The notes: a model not told the origin generated them from the sequence alone. Shown: positions 48,728-58,447, counted from the first letter of the stretch. The stretch is DNA of 64,000 nucleotides from Agarophyton chilense (GCA_030374765.1 JARGXX010000105.1:434001-498000); one strand, 5' to 3'. Made by a program: numbers and translations.

Positions 48728-49846
48728 ATGGTTGTCGTGCGTCGCGCCGCGCTCGCGCTGCTTGCGCTGTGGCTGCTGGTCGCGTCCAATCCGTCCGCGT
48801 CGTCCGCCTCCAGCTTTGCTGCATTCGTCAGCAACATGGCGCCGTCTTCCGCGCACCCTGCGCGCCAGTGTCTTCACGGTGCCTTCCCGCTCTGCATTGA
48901 GTCGCGTCGCGCTTACCCCGAGCTCTCGCTCGCGCTGGAGATGCTGTTTGCTCCGCACCGTCTGCGTCCCGATCTGTTACGCCATCTCGAATTCGAAACC
49001 ATTGATTACGCCATCTTCACCGTCGCCCGGTCCAAGCCCTTCCCCACCGCCGACAATCCCGGCCTGGCCTTTCTTGGTATTCTCAACATGTGGCTCCCGC
49101 TTCCGCACCCCGCGCGCTTCACGGGCTCTGTCGAGTTGCCAAATCTCATCCGTTTTCTGCGCTCTCGAGTGCGTCGCCTGCGCCGTCGCGCGCTCGCTTA
49201 TCAGCATGGTCGCTCCTTTGAGGCCTTTCGACAACGTTCTTTGCCGGATCGTCCGTGGGAATGGCTCATCGCCTTCTTTACCATCATCGGCCTTCTGTGG
49301 TACATGATGCCAAGTCGAGCCAAGAATCATTTCACCCTCACGTGGCACAACCTCAGAGAGAGCGGTCATTGGTGGTGCATGATATTCTTCCACTTGTCCC
49401 ATGGTGGTTCTCTTCTTCGACTTTTCAGAACCATCGCCTCCATCAACTATCTTGCCCCGCTCCTGGTTTCGAATGGAATCGTCTCCCTATCCAATTTGTA
49501 CGGCATCTTGCTTACCTCCTCTGCTACCTCAACTGCCCTGGCCATGCTCGTTCTCACCCGCCGTTCCCTCTTTGCAGCACAGCATATCGCATCAAGTACC
49601 CCGCTAGAGATCAATGGAGGCGGTGCTTGTGTGTATGCATTGTTGGTAGCTGCATGTCTCTCTCCTTCTTGCAACGAGCCGCTACCTGGAGGCGCCCGAC
49701 CGTTTGAACTGCTTATGCTTAACGTTTTGTTTGACTCCTTTTTCCTTGCAGGAAAGAAACGTATTGCCGACTACATTGCACATACCGGCGCCTCGTTGGG
49801 TGCGTGGCTCTTCTGCTCAATCAACATGTCAACTTCAGCTACATAA
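48728..49846 (+). CDS. Rhomboid-like membrane protein, predicted catalytically dead
   Basis: Intronless protein of 372 residues from the ATG at 48728, which begins with a signal-like helix (MVVVRRAALALLALWLLVAS). The C-terminal half has the rhomboid topology: after a hydrophobic helix (WLIAFFTIIGLLWYMM) comes HFTLTWHNLRESGHWWCMIFF leading into HLSHGGSLLRLF, where rhomboid proteases have His-x3-Asn; the helix-4 segment NGGGACVYALLVA aligns with the GxSG serine motif but has Gly in place of the nucleophile; the helix-6 segment AHTGASLGAWLF keeps the His. Loss of Ser and Asn predicts a pseudoprotease, comparable in principle to iRhoms and derlins. The N-terminal luminal/soluble region (about 30-190) is basic and not recognised. 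The frame is open upstream from 48491, but a TATA-like box sits there. Confidence 0.7.
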   Translation: MVVVRRAALALLALWLLVASNPSASSASSFAAFVSNMAPSSAHPARQCLHGAFPLCIESRRAYPELSLALEMLFAPHRLRPDLLRHLEFETIDYAIFTVARSKPFPTADNPGLAFLGILNMWLPLPHPARFTGSVELPNLIRFLRSRVRRLRRRALAYQHGRSFEAFRQRSLPDRPWEWLIAFFTIIGLLWYMMPSRAKNHFTLTWHNLRESGHWWCMIFFHLSHGGSLLRLFRTIASINYLAPLLVSNGIVSLSNLYGILLTSSATSTALAMLVLTRRSLFAAQHIASSTPLEINGGGACVYALLVAACLSPSCNEPLPGGARPFELLMLNVLFDSFFLAGKKRIADYIAHTGASLGAWLFCSINMSTSAT

Positions 49847-50035
49847 GCGTCGCTACACTAATCAATGTGCGACCAATGCAAATCGCACTTTCTTTACTTG
49901 AGCCTGCACTCCTGTATCCTCACATTGTTTTTTGTTCTCAACCCCACCCAACCTAACTCGACCAATTCTTTCTTCGTTTCAGTGCTTGAGGATCGCTTGC
50001 ATAAGTGTTCGCGCGTTGGCACACTTCACCAAGTG

Positions 50036-50932
50036 CTAATCTTCATGCGCTTCGTATCGGATACCTCCAATTGCGTTGAGCCCTATATTGAAGCTGATTG
50101 CAAACAGCGCCCCTATGACTCCGTACACGAGCCCAATTACAACTGGAATAAGAAAAACCGTTGTAATGTGTAGATTGGGACTAAAGCTTGTCCTTATCCC
50201 CGCCAGAGGACCATGATTTCGAACGGCAACTATAGGATTTTCCTGGTTCATAAAGTTGAACAGCCATTCATACAAAAGCCGAGTCAAGCCATCACGCTTC
50301 AGAAATGGGCTTGCGAAAAACTGCACTGTGGAAGTGAACGCTTCATTGTTCAGTGCACGCGCTAGAGTAGCTGCAATGGCGAGCGACATTATAAACCACA
50401 GCCATAACGAAGACACAAACGCGCTTCCTATTCCGAAAAGCATCGCCACAGAGGATATATTAACCCTTCGCAACACTAGGCTTCGTCTTCTCATGGTTTC
50501 TTGAACATAACGAGCACACTGCAGCGGTTGGAAAACCGTTTCCGCAACATGGATTGCGTACTCGCGTGCGAGCTCCGCGGATGCAGGGAAGGTGTTTATG
50601 AGCTCATTGTAGTATGTTTCGTTTTCGGCGCTTTCGCCACTTCCGCGGATTAACATGTCGTATATGACGGTTGCGATACGGGCATTGGTTTGAACCGATT
50701 GTGATGGTGGCCGTTCCTCTGGATTAGCGTCAGTTTCGGGTGCATTCTGTAGTAAGGGATCGGTATTAGTGGTGGAACCGTGCGTGGCCGCATTGGAGGT
50801 CAAGGAACCCGCTGCACTTGCGGTGTCGGGCTGCACGCATTGTGTCTCCTCGTATGTGCTTTCATCAGGTGCTTGAGATTGTTGCACATTTTCATCGGAC
50901 TGCAGGTTTGTGGGCTCTCCTTGGTTGTCCAT
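50036..50932 (-). CDS. Orphan membrane protein
   Basis: Intronless frame of 298 residues from the ATG at 50932. The first 90 residues are acidic and Gln/Ser/Asn-rich, probably disordered and cytosolic. A helical segment (about 95-145) follows, then hydrophobic helices near 160-195 (SSVAMLFGIGSAFVSSLWLW and following) and near 255-290 (TTVFLIPVVIGLVYGVIGAL and ISFNIGLNAIG). I do not recognise a family. It is tail to tail with the rhomboid-like gene, 190 bases apart. Confidence 0.6.
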   Translation of the reverse strand: MDNQGEPTNLQSDENVQQSQAPDESTYEETQCVQPDTASAAGSLTSNAATHGSTTNTDPLLQNAPETDANPEERPPSQSVQTNARIATVIYDMLIRGSGESAENETYYNELINTFPASAELAREYAIHVAETVFQPLQCARYVQETMRRRSLVLRRVNISSVAMLFGIGSAFVSSLWLWFIMSLAIAATLARALNNEAFTSTVQFFASPFLKRDGLTRLLYEWLFNFMNQENPIVAVRNHGPLAGIRTSFSPNLHITTVFLIPVVIGLVYGVIGALFAISFNIGLNAIGGIRYEAHED

Positions 50933-51962
50933 GAGTGCTTCGCAAATTACCAACCTCCTCTGGGTACTTGGCTCACTTAAGTGGTAGCAGACTCGCAGTT
51001 GTAAAAAGTGATGTGCAGGAGGAAGGAATTTGGAGCATTGAAGCTTCAGGCAAGTGAAAGACTACTCGTAAAACGGAATGCTCCTCCGTCTTGCGCGTCT
51101 GATTGAGGGCGGTTCGTTGGGGTCACGGTCGCCGAAATTGAGGGGGCATTTCGTAGTAGGGCTAGTCAGTATTCGGATGGCTCGCTGTTTAAGGTGCTTA
51201 GCTTTCTGAAGGGATTCAAATACGCAGGCCCAAACAGGCGTAGTTTCATGTTGAGCGTAAATGCCTGCTCTGTGTCCGTCACCGTGGACCTGAAAACGGA
51301 CGCGTTGGGTGAGCCAAATTCATGACGTGGAGCGCGGGAGAAGAGTTTGCGTGACTTCAAATCGTGGGACGCTCTGAAAAATCGTTTTTCTGTTGTGTTT
51401 CGTGTAATACGTGCAAAAGCATTAGTTTCTGTGAATTGGCTTCCTCGAACGACCATTGCATCTTCATCAGCATTGGTTGGGAGATTTGGCTGACATTGAC
51501 GCTGTATCGACCAAAGCCCTTTCCGACAGGCCGCCAGCTGCTTCACGGCCTAGACGGATGTGCGTGACCTCGAAATTGGACTAAGAAACTCTCATAGCCT
51601 TGGAACTGCTCGTTTTTCACATTTTGAGCGAATGCTTGAGAACGTGACCCTCGTGGCAAGTTTTGAAAGAGACGCAGAGCAACACAAAGTTCGTTTGTGG
51701 TCCTCTTGAAATGTTTGGAATGGCGCTAAGAAGAGCTTTTCGAGGAAACGTGCGAAGCGGTCTGTCTACACAAGAACGCTATCAAAGATGGCCACCAGAA
51801 CCGTTGGGCCGAAAGAGATCTTTCTCCCGATATGGTTCTCTCATTTAATACATTTTAAATTCCTTCTTATTTTTTACCGTGAAAATTAGCTTTCTAATCG
51901 ATCTTAATTAGTACCTTCTAGAAGACTTTCTTCTCACTACGAGGACCTAGAACTTTAGGTAA

Positions 51963-51994
<32 letters not shown>

Positions 51995-52628
51995 GTGTAT
52001 AGATATGTATATACGAATCACTAAAAAGCGCAAAGCCTCCTACAAAAATATTCCATGTGCTGATGTGGTCTTGAAGCAAATATAATCAACGAAAAGGGGC
52101 AAGGGTAAGGGTTTGCAGATTTCTGTAAATAGATAGTAATAGATATCAAACATTTATATACCGATATGTCTTGAACACAAATACATTCGGTATTATTGTG
52201 TGTTTTCGTACAACCACGTTCAATGTTTTATCAAGTCACGGATAATTTGTACGAGGAGGGTTTCTACTTGTCACGATATGCAACTGTTTTCCACCAAACG
52301 ATAAATGTGAATTGTTTTCTTCAAAAGAAACACTACCTGTGGCAAGGAGTAGTTTCTCTTTCATTTCGAAACCGCAGACAACAAAGAGAACATAGAAAAC
52401 ATAGCACACAAAAATCCCCCGAACAGTTTTCAAGAAAGAATTTTGTGAGCTGGCATGTTGGCTTTCTTCTGGACTGATCTGGAGAGCGTTCTGTCCTCGT
52501 GCTAGAAGGAAGGCGTAGCATCCCTCATTGTACGGGAAGCAAACAAAGAAAGCTTCCCGATCACATTCGTCATTTCTGTACAGTTCCAGACGTTGATTGT
52601 ATTGTATTTCTCAACAGCGATGCATGGA
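50933..52628. other. Gene-poor, AT-rich stretch
   Basis: About 1.7 kb. The 126-codon frame at 51166-51546 on the minus strand opens with GTG and shows no family resemblance. From 51.8 to 52.6 kb the DNA is AT-rich and contains a TA microsatellite. Confidence 0.45.
51971..51994. repeat. (TA)n microsatellite
   Basis: Twelve uninterrupted AT dinucleotides, flanked by ACATAC and GTGTATAG imperfect copies. Confidence 0.95.
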
Positions 52629-52880
52629 TTATCGTATCATATTCTGCCAATCTGACAGCACAGTAGAATCAGGAACTTTTTCGGAGCTCAGAAAAGAAAG
52701 AAAGACGTACAAAAACTGAGCTAAAGCGATGTGTCCCGGCCAGGACCCTGGCGCGGCGGAGGCGACAGTCCTTGCGAGTGCTACAAGGAGGAGAGCAACA
52801 AAGGTTGGCAGTCCGACAGAATTTGATACATATTTCGCGTAATATGCCCCATATGGCATTATTCTACCCTTTGTAGACAT
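52629..52880 (-). CDS. Possible small membrane protein (83 residues)
   Basis: A frame with ATG at 52880 encoding a short basic/aromatic N-terminus (STKGRIMPYGAYYAKYVS), a strong hydrophobic helix (LPTFVALLLVALARTVASAA) and a second hydrophobic segment (IALAQFLYVFLSFLSS). The composition is that of small organellar or ER membrane proteins, and it contrasts with the AT-rich non-coding DNA next to it, but no family was recognised. It is divergent from BolA with about 225 bases between. Confidence 0.4.
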   Translation of the reverse strand: MSTKGRIMPYGAYYAKYVSNSVGLPTFVALLLVALARTVASAAPGSWPGHIALAQFLYVFLSFLSSEKVPDSTVLSDWQNMIR

Positions 52881-53105
52881 CTTGGAAACTTTTCAATGGA
52901 AAGATCTCAAGGTCTCTGGTCACTGAACCCCAATTGGACACTTTCCATGACAAATAGAATGCAATGGAGGAACAAAAGGGGTGGGAACAGAGAAAGCTCT
53001 CCAATCTGAAGTTTGCCAGTAAAGGCTCACAGATCCCTCGTAATCACGGAATTGCTCAAATTATCCAACTCATCCCCCCAATAGATCGTCACATCAAGTC
53101 TCTCC

Positions 53106-53411
53106 ATGGCTGCTGCTGTCGCGCGTCAGGGTCCGATCTATACAAGAATAATCCAGAAGCTCACCGCGTCTCTTCGTCCACTGTCGCTCCAATTGAAGGA
53201 TGAGTCTCACCTCCATGCTGGTCATAAAGAGAGCCCTGGTTTACCCGAGACTCATTTTAATTTGGAAATAGTTTCCGACGTCTTTGAAGGAATGCCATTG
53301 TTACAGCGTCAGAGAAAGGTATACTCTATTCTCTCCGAAGAGCTTCGCGACCGGGTTCATGCTCTGTCAATGAAGACTAAGGCTCCTTCCGAGTGTTCCG
53401 GTGGATCGTGA
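53106..53411 (+). CDS. BOLA: BolA-family protein
   Basis: Intronless protein of 101 residues, the typical length. It shows the class-II KH-like BolA fold: YTRIIQKLTASLRPLSLQL, the motif DESHLHAGHKES, ETHFNLEIVSDVFEGMPLLQ, RQRKVYSILSEELRDRVHAL. The HAGH loop and the invariant C-terminal His of VHAL are the residues that, with monothiol glutaredoxin, coordinate a [2Fe-2S] cluster. BolA proteins deliver or regulate Fe-S clusters in mitochondria, plastid or cytosol. There is almost no presequence, so a cytosolic (BolA2) or, with a cryptic signal, mitochondrial (BolA1) location is possible; the ESHLHAGH sequence resembles BolA1. Its stop codon lies four bases from the stop codon of SPO11 on the other strand. 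Confidence 0.93.
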   Translation: MAAAVARQGPIYTRIIQKLTASLRPLSLQLKDESHLHAGHKESPGLPETHFNLEIVSDVFEGMPLLQRQRKVYSILSEELRDRVHALSMKTKAPSECSGGS

Positions 53412-53415
53412 GATG

Positions 53416-54923
53416 TCAAATGTAATCTCCGTGAAGTATGGCATCGAGGATAAAGTCTTGCAGAAAATCCGTACCTGAGGGGTGCCCATAAAGCCACTGC
53501 AATTCATATTTGCCAATCTGCTTCATAGCCTTCAACTCGTTTGCGTAATGCACGTTTTCGCAAAACACTTTGTGATTGCGTTGCAATCCGCGGATTATGG
53601 CCACATCTCTTTCGGTGAGCGTTTCACCATTAGAACCAATGTACGAATGCTTTGATACGTGAGGAGATCGAAGCCCAAGCCAGCGCAAATCGCACACTTC
53701 ACGAGCTGTGGTAAGAATCTTTCAAAGAAACTGACAAAAGAAGAGTTTAGAAAGCTTACTGAACTGCTGTCCCTCGACTCCTGACCTCGCGCTACCATGT
53801 CGATAACACTGCAGCAAACAAGCGCCATGTGGATTGAAATCTGCTAGCCCGAGCACTGGAATTCTGATGCATTGGTTAGAGCGCAATCGAGAGACGACAC
53901 GGTGATTGTTTATCAGCATGTTGCAAACTTGAGCGAATGCCAAAGACGCGGAGAGTTCACACAGCTTACCGCAACCTGCTTGCCAGAAGTGAAGTCATTG
54001 CTCGAGTTGCGACTGAAGGGTATCCTTTTCCGCAGACGAGAATGCATGGAAGTCTGTCGTATATCCTATCCTGGACCAGTCTCATAAATATACCATACTT
54101 TTCGATCACTGGAAACATGCGTATAGATCATTGTCAGTGGGCCTTTGTGCATCTCGAAGTGCGAACAGGTCATCTCGTTTCAATGCGAAGGAGTTTGAGC
54201 CGTACCCAATATGTAGCTTGCAGATGAAGCGAAGACCACTGACATGGTAGTAAAAACATCACCTGGAATTGGCCACCCATTCTGAGAGAAAGAAACTCCT
54301 CGCTTTCCTTAGTATGCAAGAGTCACGCACAAAAAGGATTCTATCCAAGGAAGGAGGCAGAAAAAGTTGAACAGAACGCAACTTACAGGTCCCACAAATT
54401 CACAATCAATTTTGTAAGGAGAACCCGACAGAGCCACGCAAATTTTTCCCGCAATGACTCCGCGGGTGGCAGCGCCAATGTTAAGTGCATATCGGGGCGC
54501 TCCGAGCAAAGCGGAAACATCGAGAATCATGCGGTTTAGCTGCGCCTGGGAGTCGAACGACGAGACAAGCATGTAAAAAAGCTCCCGTTGTGATATTCTA
54601 CGACCACAGAGCAACAGTCTTTGAACTGCGACCAAAACTTGAAACATACGCGAAACAGATGATGCGGTTCGATGGTTAAACTTGCGAATGGTTTTCTTTT
54701 CTCCAAACAAAAGGGCGCCAGTTTGTTCATCTTGCACGACGTTGTCGTACGTTCGGTTCACCATTTTAAAGACGCCATCGCTTCTACCGGTCATAAGATC
54801 GTACGCGAAATGCAAAGCAAGGGATTCTAATTTGTCGAGAATCACTGAAGGGTGCTCCTCATGGCGGGCTTGCGGCGGCACGAGGCCTGCCGCCGCTAGA
54901 AAAGATTGTTGCCGTTGTCCCAT
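53416..54923 (-). CDS. SPO11: SPO11/TopoVIA meiotic recombinase, five exons
   Basis: complement(join(53416..53705, 53760..53863, 53970..54108, 54206..54281, 54387..54923)) gives 381 residues. Exon 1 holds the winged-helix domain with the catalytic Tyr117 in RELFYM and APRYALNIGAATRGVIAGKI. Exon 2 and 3 join to ASYILVIEKYGIFMRL, giving the Toprim glutamate (Glu207) and DRLPCILVCGKGYPSVATR. Exon 3 and 4 join to SRLRIPVLGLADFNPHG (Asp259; the second acidic position of DxD is Asn261). Exon 5 continues TREVCDLRWLGLRSPHV. Introns of 105, 97, 106 and 54 nt have GT-AG ends. SPO11 makes the programmed double-strand breaks that start meiotic recombination, in complex with a TopoVIB-like subunit. The D-to-N change in the DxD motif is like the SPO11-2 group of plants, as I recall it. 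Presence implies a sexual cycle or its recent loss. Confidence 0.92.
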
Positions 54924-55063
54924 AGTTTGAGAAAACGGAAGTGCATGGATTTTTCTATAGCGAGTAGTGCGAGGAAGTGTTGGTATCGCCAGACAATGAA
55001 AAGAAAAGTAAACGGCGACGCGCTTCGGTTTCGTTTCGTTTCTTTTTTTTTTCGTTTACATTC
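54924..55063. other. Spacer between SPO11 and the coiled-coil orphan
   Basis: About 140 bases between two minus-strand genes, with TTTCGTTTCG-like words (55020-55055) and a T run; presumably the SPO11 promoter and the 3' UTR of the orphan. Confidence 0.5.
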
Positions 55064-56581
55064 TTAAGAATCTGTTTGATTTTGGTCGTGAGGTGGTGAT
55101 CTATGGATACCTACGGATTCCTTGCCCTCTACGTCTTGCTCACGCACCAAAACAAACTGGTCATCACTGTTTGCGTACTCCGGAATTCTCGCACGCAATG
55201 CCTTGTCTATGAGCGCATTATTCTCAGATATGCGACGGGCAGTGTACTGTCGCATTGCGACGCAGACATGCTTGGTAATGAGAGAGACCTGTTCCTTGAC
55301 AATACTTTCCGCGCTCCACTGGGTTCGAAGATTAGATTCGATGAGTCGCTTAAGTGCCTTGAGATTTGCCTCAAGGGAGTCAACCTTGGAAGCCAATTCG
55401 CTACGTGACTCGTTTTTGTCGGATGAAGTGATTGCATCCGATGGAAGACTTTTCTTTAACTCCGATACTGTACAATGTAGAGATGACACGGTTTTCGTGA
55501 TGTCGTCGAGCCCGGCTCGAATGCTCTCTTCAAAGGCGCCGTTGAGGGCGATGGAATCTTGGGCGTGTTTGGAGACATCGCCCACTTGGGCTTCAAGCCT
55601 TTTGAGCTTGGAGCGAACAGAAGTTAAACTGTCGGTCGCAGCTTCCACACTTCGTTGCAACTGCTCGATATGCGGATTGGATGAGGCTGCCTCAGAAGCA
55701 AGCACGTCGACGCGCTGAGTAACGCTTTCCAAAGACTGCCCATGGTGTTTGATGGTGGATGCACAGTGGTCAACCTCAGTGGACATTTTATGGCGAAAAT
55801 CGGAGGAGTTGGTAGATAGTTGGTTAAGACGCCACTGGAGAGTGGCAATGTCGGGGCCATAGTGGACTTGCTGGGAACAAAGCTTTTGGGTCTCTTTGAA
55901 CTGCTGTTGCATGGGGAGAAGATGTGCCTCAATATGTTTGCGCGATCCCCATTTGATTTGAGAAATGGCGGCACGCAGTTCGGAAATTTCAGATTGTGGG
56001 TGTGGCCGACGTTGAACTTCGGAGATGAGCTGTTGCTGCTTGCCGACTAGTTCCTCCAGGAAGGCCATCCTGTCCTGCAGGGTTGAAACATCGTAGTCGC
56101 GTTTATGCAAACGTTCCTTGAGGGCGTTAACGAGGTCATGCAACTCGATTTCGCGCTGAGAAACAGGGTGCGAGGAGGAGGAAGCGTCATCCTCGACGAC
56201 GATATCGGAGTTGGACGAGGAGGCGGTAAGCTGGGAGGTTGAGACGGCGGCAGCAGCGGCAGCAACGACAGCAGCGCCAGCGGCTCCGCCCAAGGCACGC
56301 TCGACGGCGGACTGCACAGCGGTATCAAGCGCGGCAGCAAGCACGGAGGAGGGGTCGACGGCGGCGTTCTTCTCGGTGCGGGGGGGGCCATAAGGCACGG
56401 CTTGTTGTTGTTGTGGTTGCGGCGCTGGCTGCCATATGGAAGGAATCCAGGGCGGGAGCGAGGGGCCGGTGGGGGGGACCAGCGGCGGGCTGGTGATAGT
56501 TTCCTGCACGCACTGACGGTCGATTCCGGAGCTGTGACGCGCGCCGGAGATGTAGCTCGACGGGCGGCGCCCTCCTGCCAT
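55064..56581 (-). CDS. Orphan coiled-coil protein
   Basis: Intronless frame of 505 residues from the ATG at 56581. The first 60 residues are Pro/Gln/Ser-rich; an alanine-rich segment (about 70-110) and an acidic/Ser stretch follow. From about 120 to 440 the sequence has the heptad pattern of a long coiled coil (REIELHDLVNALKERLHKRD, MAFLEELVGKQQQLISEVQR, LRSKLKRLEAQVGDVSKHAQ). The C-terminal 60 residues (TKHVCVAMRQYTARRISENN, ADKALRARIPEY-type segment) are probably helical. I do not recognise a family; a structural, cytoskeletal or tethering role is typical of such architecture. The frame continues upstream from a TTG at 56692. Confidence 0.65.
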   Translation of the reverse strand: MAGGRRPSSYISGARHSSGIDRQCVQETITSPPLVPPTGPSLPPWIPSIWQPAPQPQQQQAVPYGPPRTEKNAAVDPSSVLAAALDTAVQSAVERALGGAAGAAVVAAAAAAVSTSQLTASSSNSDIVVEDDASSSSHPVSQREIELHDLVNALKERLHKRDYDVSTLQDRMAFLEELVGKQQQLISEVQRRPHPQSEISELRAAISQIKWGSRKHIEAHLLPMQQQFKETQKLCSQQVHYGPDIATLQWRLNQLSTNSSDFRHKMSTEVDHCASTIKHHGQSLESVTQRVDVLASEAASSNPHIEQLQRSVEAATDSLTSVRSKLKRLEAQVGDVSKHAQDSIALNGAFEESIRAGLDDITKTVSSLHCTVSELKKSLPSDAITSSDKNESRSELASKVDSLEANLKALKRLIESNLRTQWSAESIVKEQVSLITKHVCVAMRQYTARRISENNALIDKALRARIPEYANSDDQFVLVREQDVEGKESVGIHRSPPHDQNQTDS

Positions 56582-57117
56582 GAGGGGGACGTGGGGGGCT
56601 GGAGCGGAGCGGGAGGAAGGAGGAGGGGCGGGGCGGACGAGAGCTAGGCGTTCAGGAACACGGGGGGGGGGGAAGGCGCAAGGTATTCTCAAAGAGGAAG
56701 AAGGCTGTTACTCTTTCGTGGTACGAAGGTAGATAGAGTGGAGTACGGGCGCTGTTGCACGCACTGCAGAATGGCACGGCTGACGGTGGCACCAACAACC
56801 ACGTGTGGATATGAGACGACGAGCCAAAACAAGCTGTCAGCGGCGCGAAAGCAAAAAACAAACTGACGCGCCATTCATTGCTTGCTTGCTGTGCGCGGCG
56901 GCGATCTGGCGGGCAGATTGCCGCCTACGCGGTTTGTTTTTTTACAGGCGCTTGTAGCTGCTGCGCGGCGCACACACTGTGTGAACTCAGTAGTCGCCGC
57001 CGTATACGGACAAGTAGATACAGCGTACTAAGCAAAATGACCAAGTCGCCGTACGGAAAAGCCAAGCAAAGTAACGCCACCCAGCGCGAAGCGTGTGTGC
57101 GCGCACACAAGCGCGCA
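56582..57117. other. Intergenic, GC-rich
   Basis: About 535 bases with an 11-base G run (56661-56671) and alternating GC-rich and T-rich stretches. No gene recognised. Confidence 0.5.
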
Positions 57118-57981
57118 TCACGAAGGTGCGGATGCCACTCGCGCGCGCCACCAGCGCTTGGCGCCACACCGCGTCACAGCCGCGTACCAGCGACAAATGC
57201 TGTGCAGCAGAAAGCAGCGGTCCCAAGCATCCGGGTCAGCGCGATGCGTGCTTTCGGCACGACGCGCTCTAGAAAGTTCAAAGTCCTCCTTGTGTCGTCT
57301 ACTAGACACCACGCGCGCGCCATGCGCGCGAGCGCTGTGGGTACGCGGGGAGCGTTCCCTGCTGCCACTGCCGCACAGTCGTTTACCACCGTCCTTGACG
57401 CACGCCGGGGCGCATGGCGTGTGCGCGGCGAGCGACGGTACGGCTGCGGCCGCAGACGCCTTGAGTAGCAGCACGGGCGGAGCGGCGCCACCAGCGGGCG
57501 TCGGGCTCGACCTGCGCGCGCGGTCAGGCGACGGTTGCGCCGAGCAACGCCGCTTGGGCGTGGTAGGCGGCGTGTGGTAGTGCTGCCACGGTGGAGACTC
57601 CGACGCGTGGTAGCGAAACGCGCCGGGAAACACAGGCGGCAACGCATCGGACACGCAAGGCGTGCAGCGCAGCGCAGGCGGCGAGGCAGACGTTGGGGAG
57701 CGTCGCGGCGACAACGGCGGTAGGAAACGCGCAAACAGCAGCGCAAGGTCAGGAAGTTCGGCCGCCGCGTACTCCGGGAAGGTGAGAGTGCGTGCGGCAG
57801 GGCGTAGCGGAGAGAGACATGGGTCGACGAGCACGGGAGGTAGGTCGTGCGGGCTGAGCGAATCGCCGGATGACGACGAGTCACAGGGGAAGTCCGAATC
57901 GCTGCTGCTGGTGCTGGGCGACGGCGAGCGCACCAGACGACGCGCCCAGTCGCCGCGGCGGCGCGGGCGGCGCGTGGGCAT
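57118..57981 (-). CDS. Low-complexity ORF, doubtful protein
   Basis: Open frame of 287 codons from the ATG at 57981, rich in Pro, Ser, Arg and Ala (MPTRRPRRRGDWARRLVRSP at the start, then a Ser/Asp-rich acidic stretch). No family is recognised. Other frames on both strands are also long in this very GC-rich island, which weakens the case. The Ser/Asp stretch and TTP-rich centre (HYHTPPTTPKRR, a possible proline-directed phosphorylation site) suggest a real disordered nuclear protein more than chance, but this is uncertain. Confidence 0.35.
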   Translation of the reverse strand: MPTRRPRRRGDWARRLVRSPSPSTSSSDSDFPCDSSSSGDSLSPHDLPPVLVDPCLSPLRPAARTLTFPEYAAAELPDLALLFARFLPPLSPRRSPTSASPPALRCTPCVSDALPPVFPGAFRYHASESPPWQHYHTPPTTPKRRCSAQPSPDRARRSSPTPAGGAAPPVLLLKASAAAAVPSLAAHTPCAPACVKDGGKRLCGSGSRERSPRTHSARAHGARVVSSRRHKEDFELSRARRAESTHRADPDAWDRCFLLHSICRWYAAVTRCGAKRWWRARVASAPS

Positions 57982-58447
57982 GGCCAAAGATGGAGAAGCG
58001 GCGGGGAAGGGGGAGGCCGGGGGGGGTTAGCAAGGGAGGGGTGCGTCGGGGGAGAGGGTCAGAGAGGGGAAACGGGGCGCGGGTGGGGTGACTGGGGCGA
58101 TGGCGTCGGTCAGATGTGGGGGGATTGACGTCGTCGCGCAACGGGGCGTGCACGCGCTCGTGCGGGTGGCGTGCCGCACGGCACTGCACTGCACTGCACG
58201 CACGGCACGCGCGGCACAGGTGCGGCGCGGCGCGCCGTGGCGTGTAGGCGGCGGCATCCACGTAGCGTAGTGTGATCAAGTTAGATAGCATGAAGGAAAG
58301 CGGCGCGCATCAAATATCTACGCGCCAACGGCCACGTAGACGGGCAGCGTGGCGCGGCGCACGCTCACCGCGAACAACGTGAACACCAAAAACGAGGCAA
58401 GTTAGATACATGTAAGGTATAAGTTACCAACGGTACCGAGGCGGCGT
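57982..58447. other. Intergenic, GC-rich
   Basis: About 465 bases with a GCACTGCACTGCACTGCAC repeat near 58178-58198 and CGCG-rich DNA; no gene recognised. Confidence 0.5.

Noticed and set aside
54239-54262. Possible 24-base intron (GTGATG...GTCAG) inside SPO11 exon 2
   Set aside because: It is in frame and its translation (DVFTTMS) continues the protein naturally; 24 bases is too short for a spliceosomal intron.
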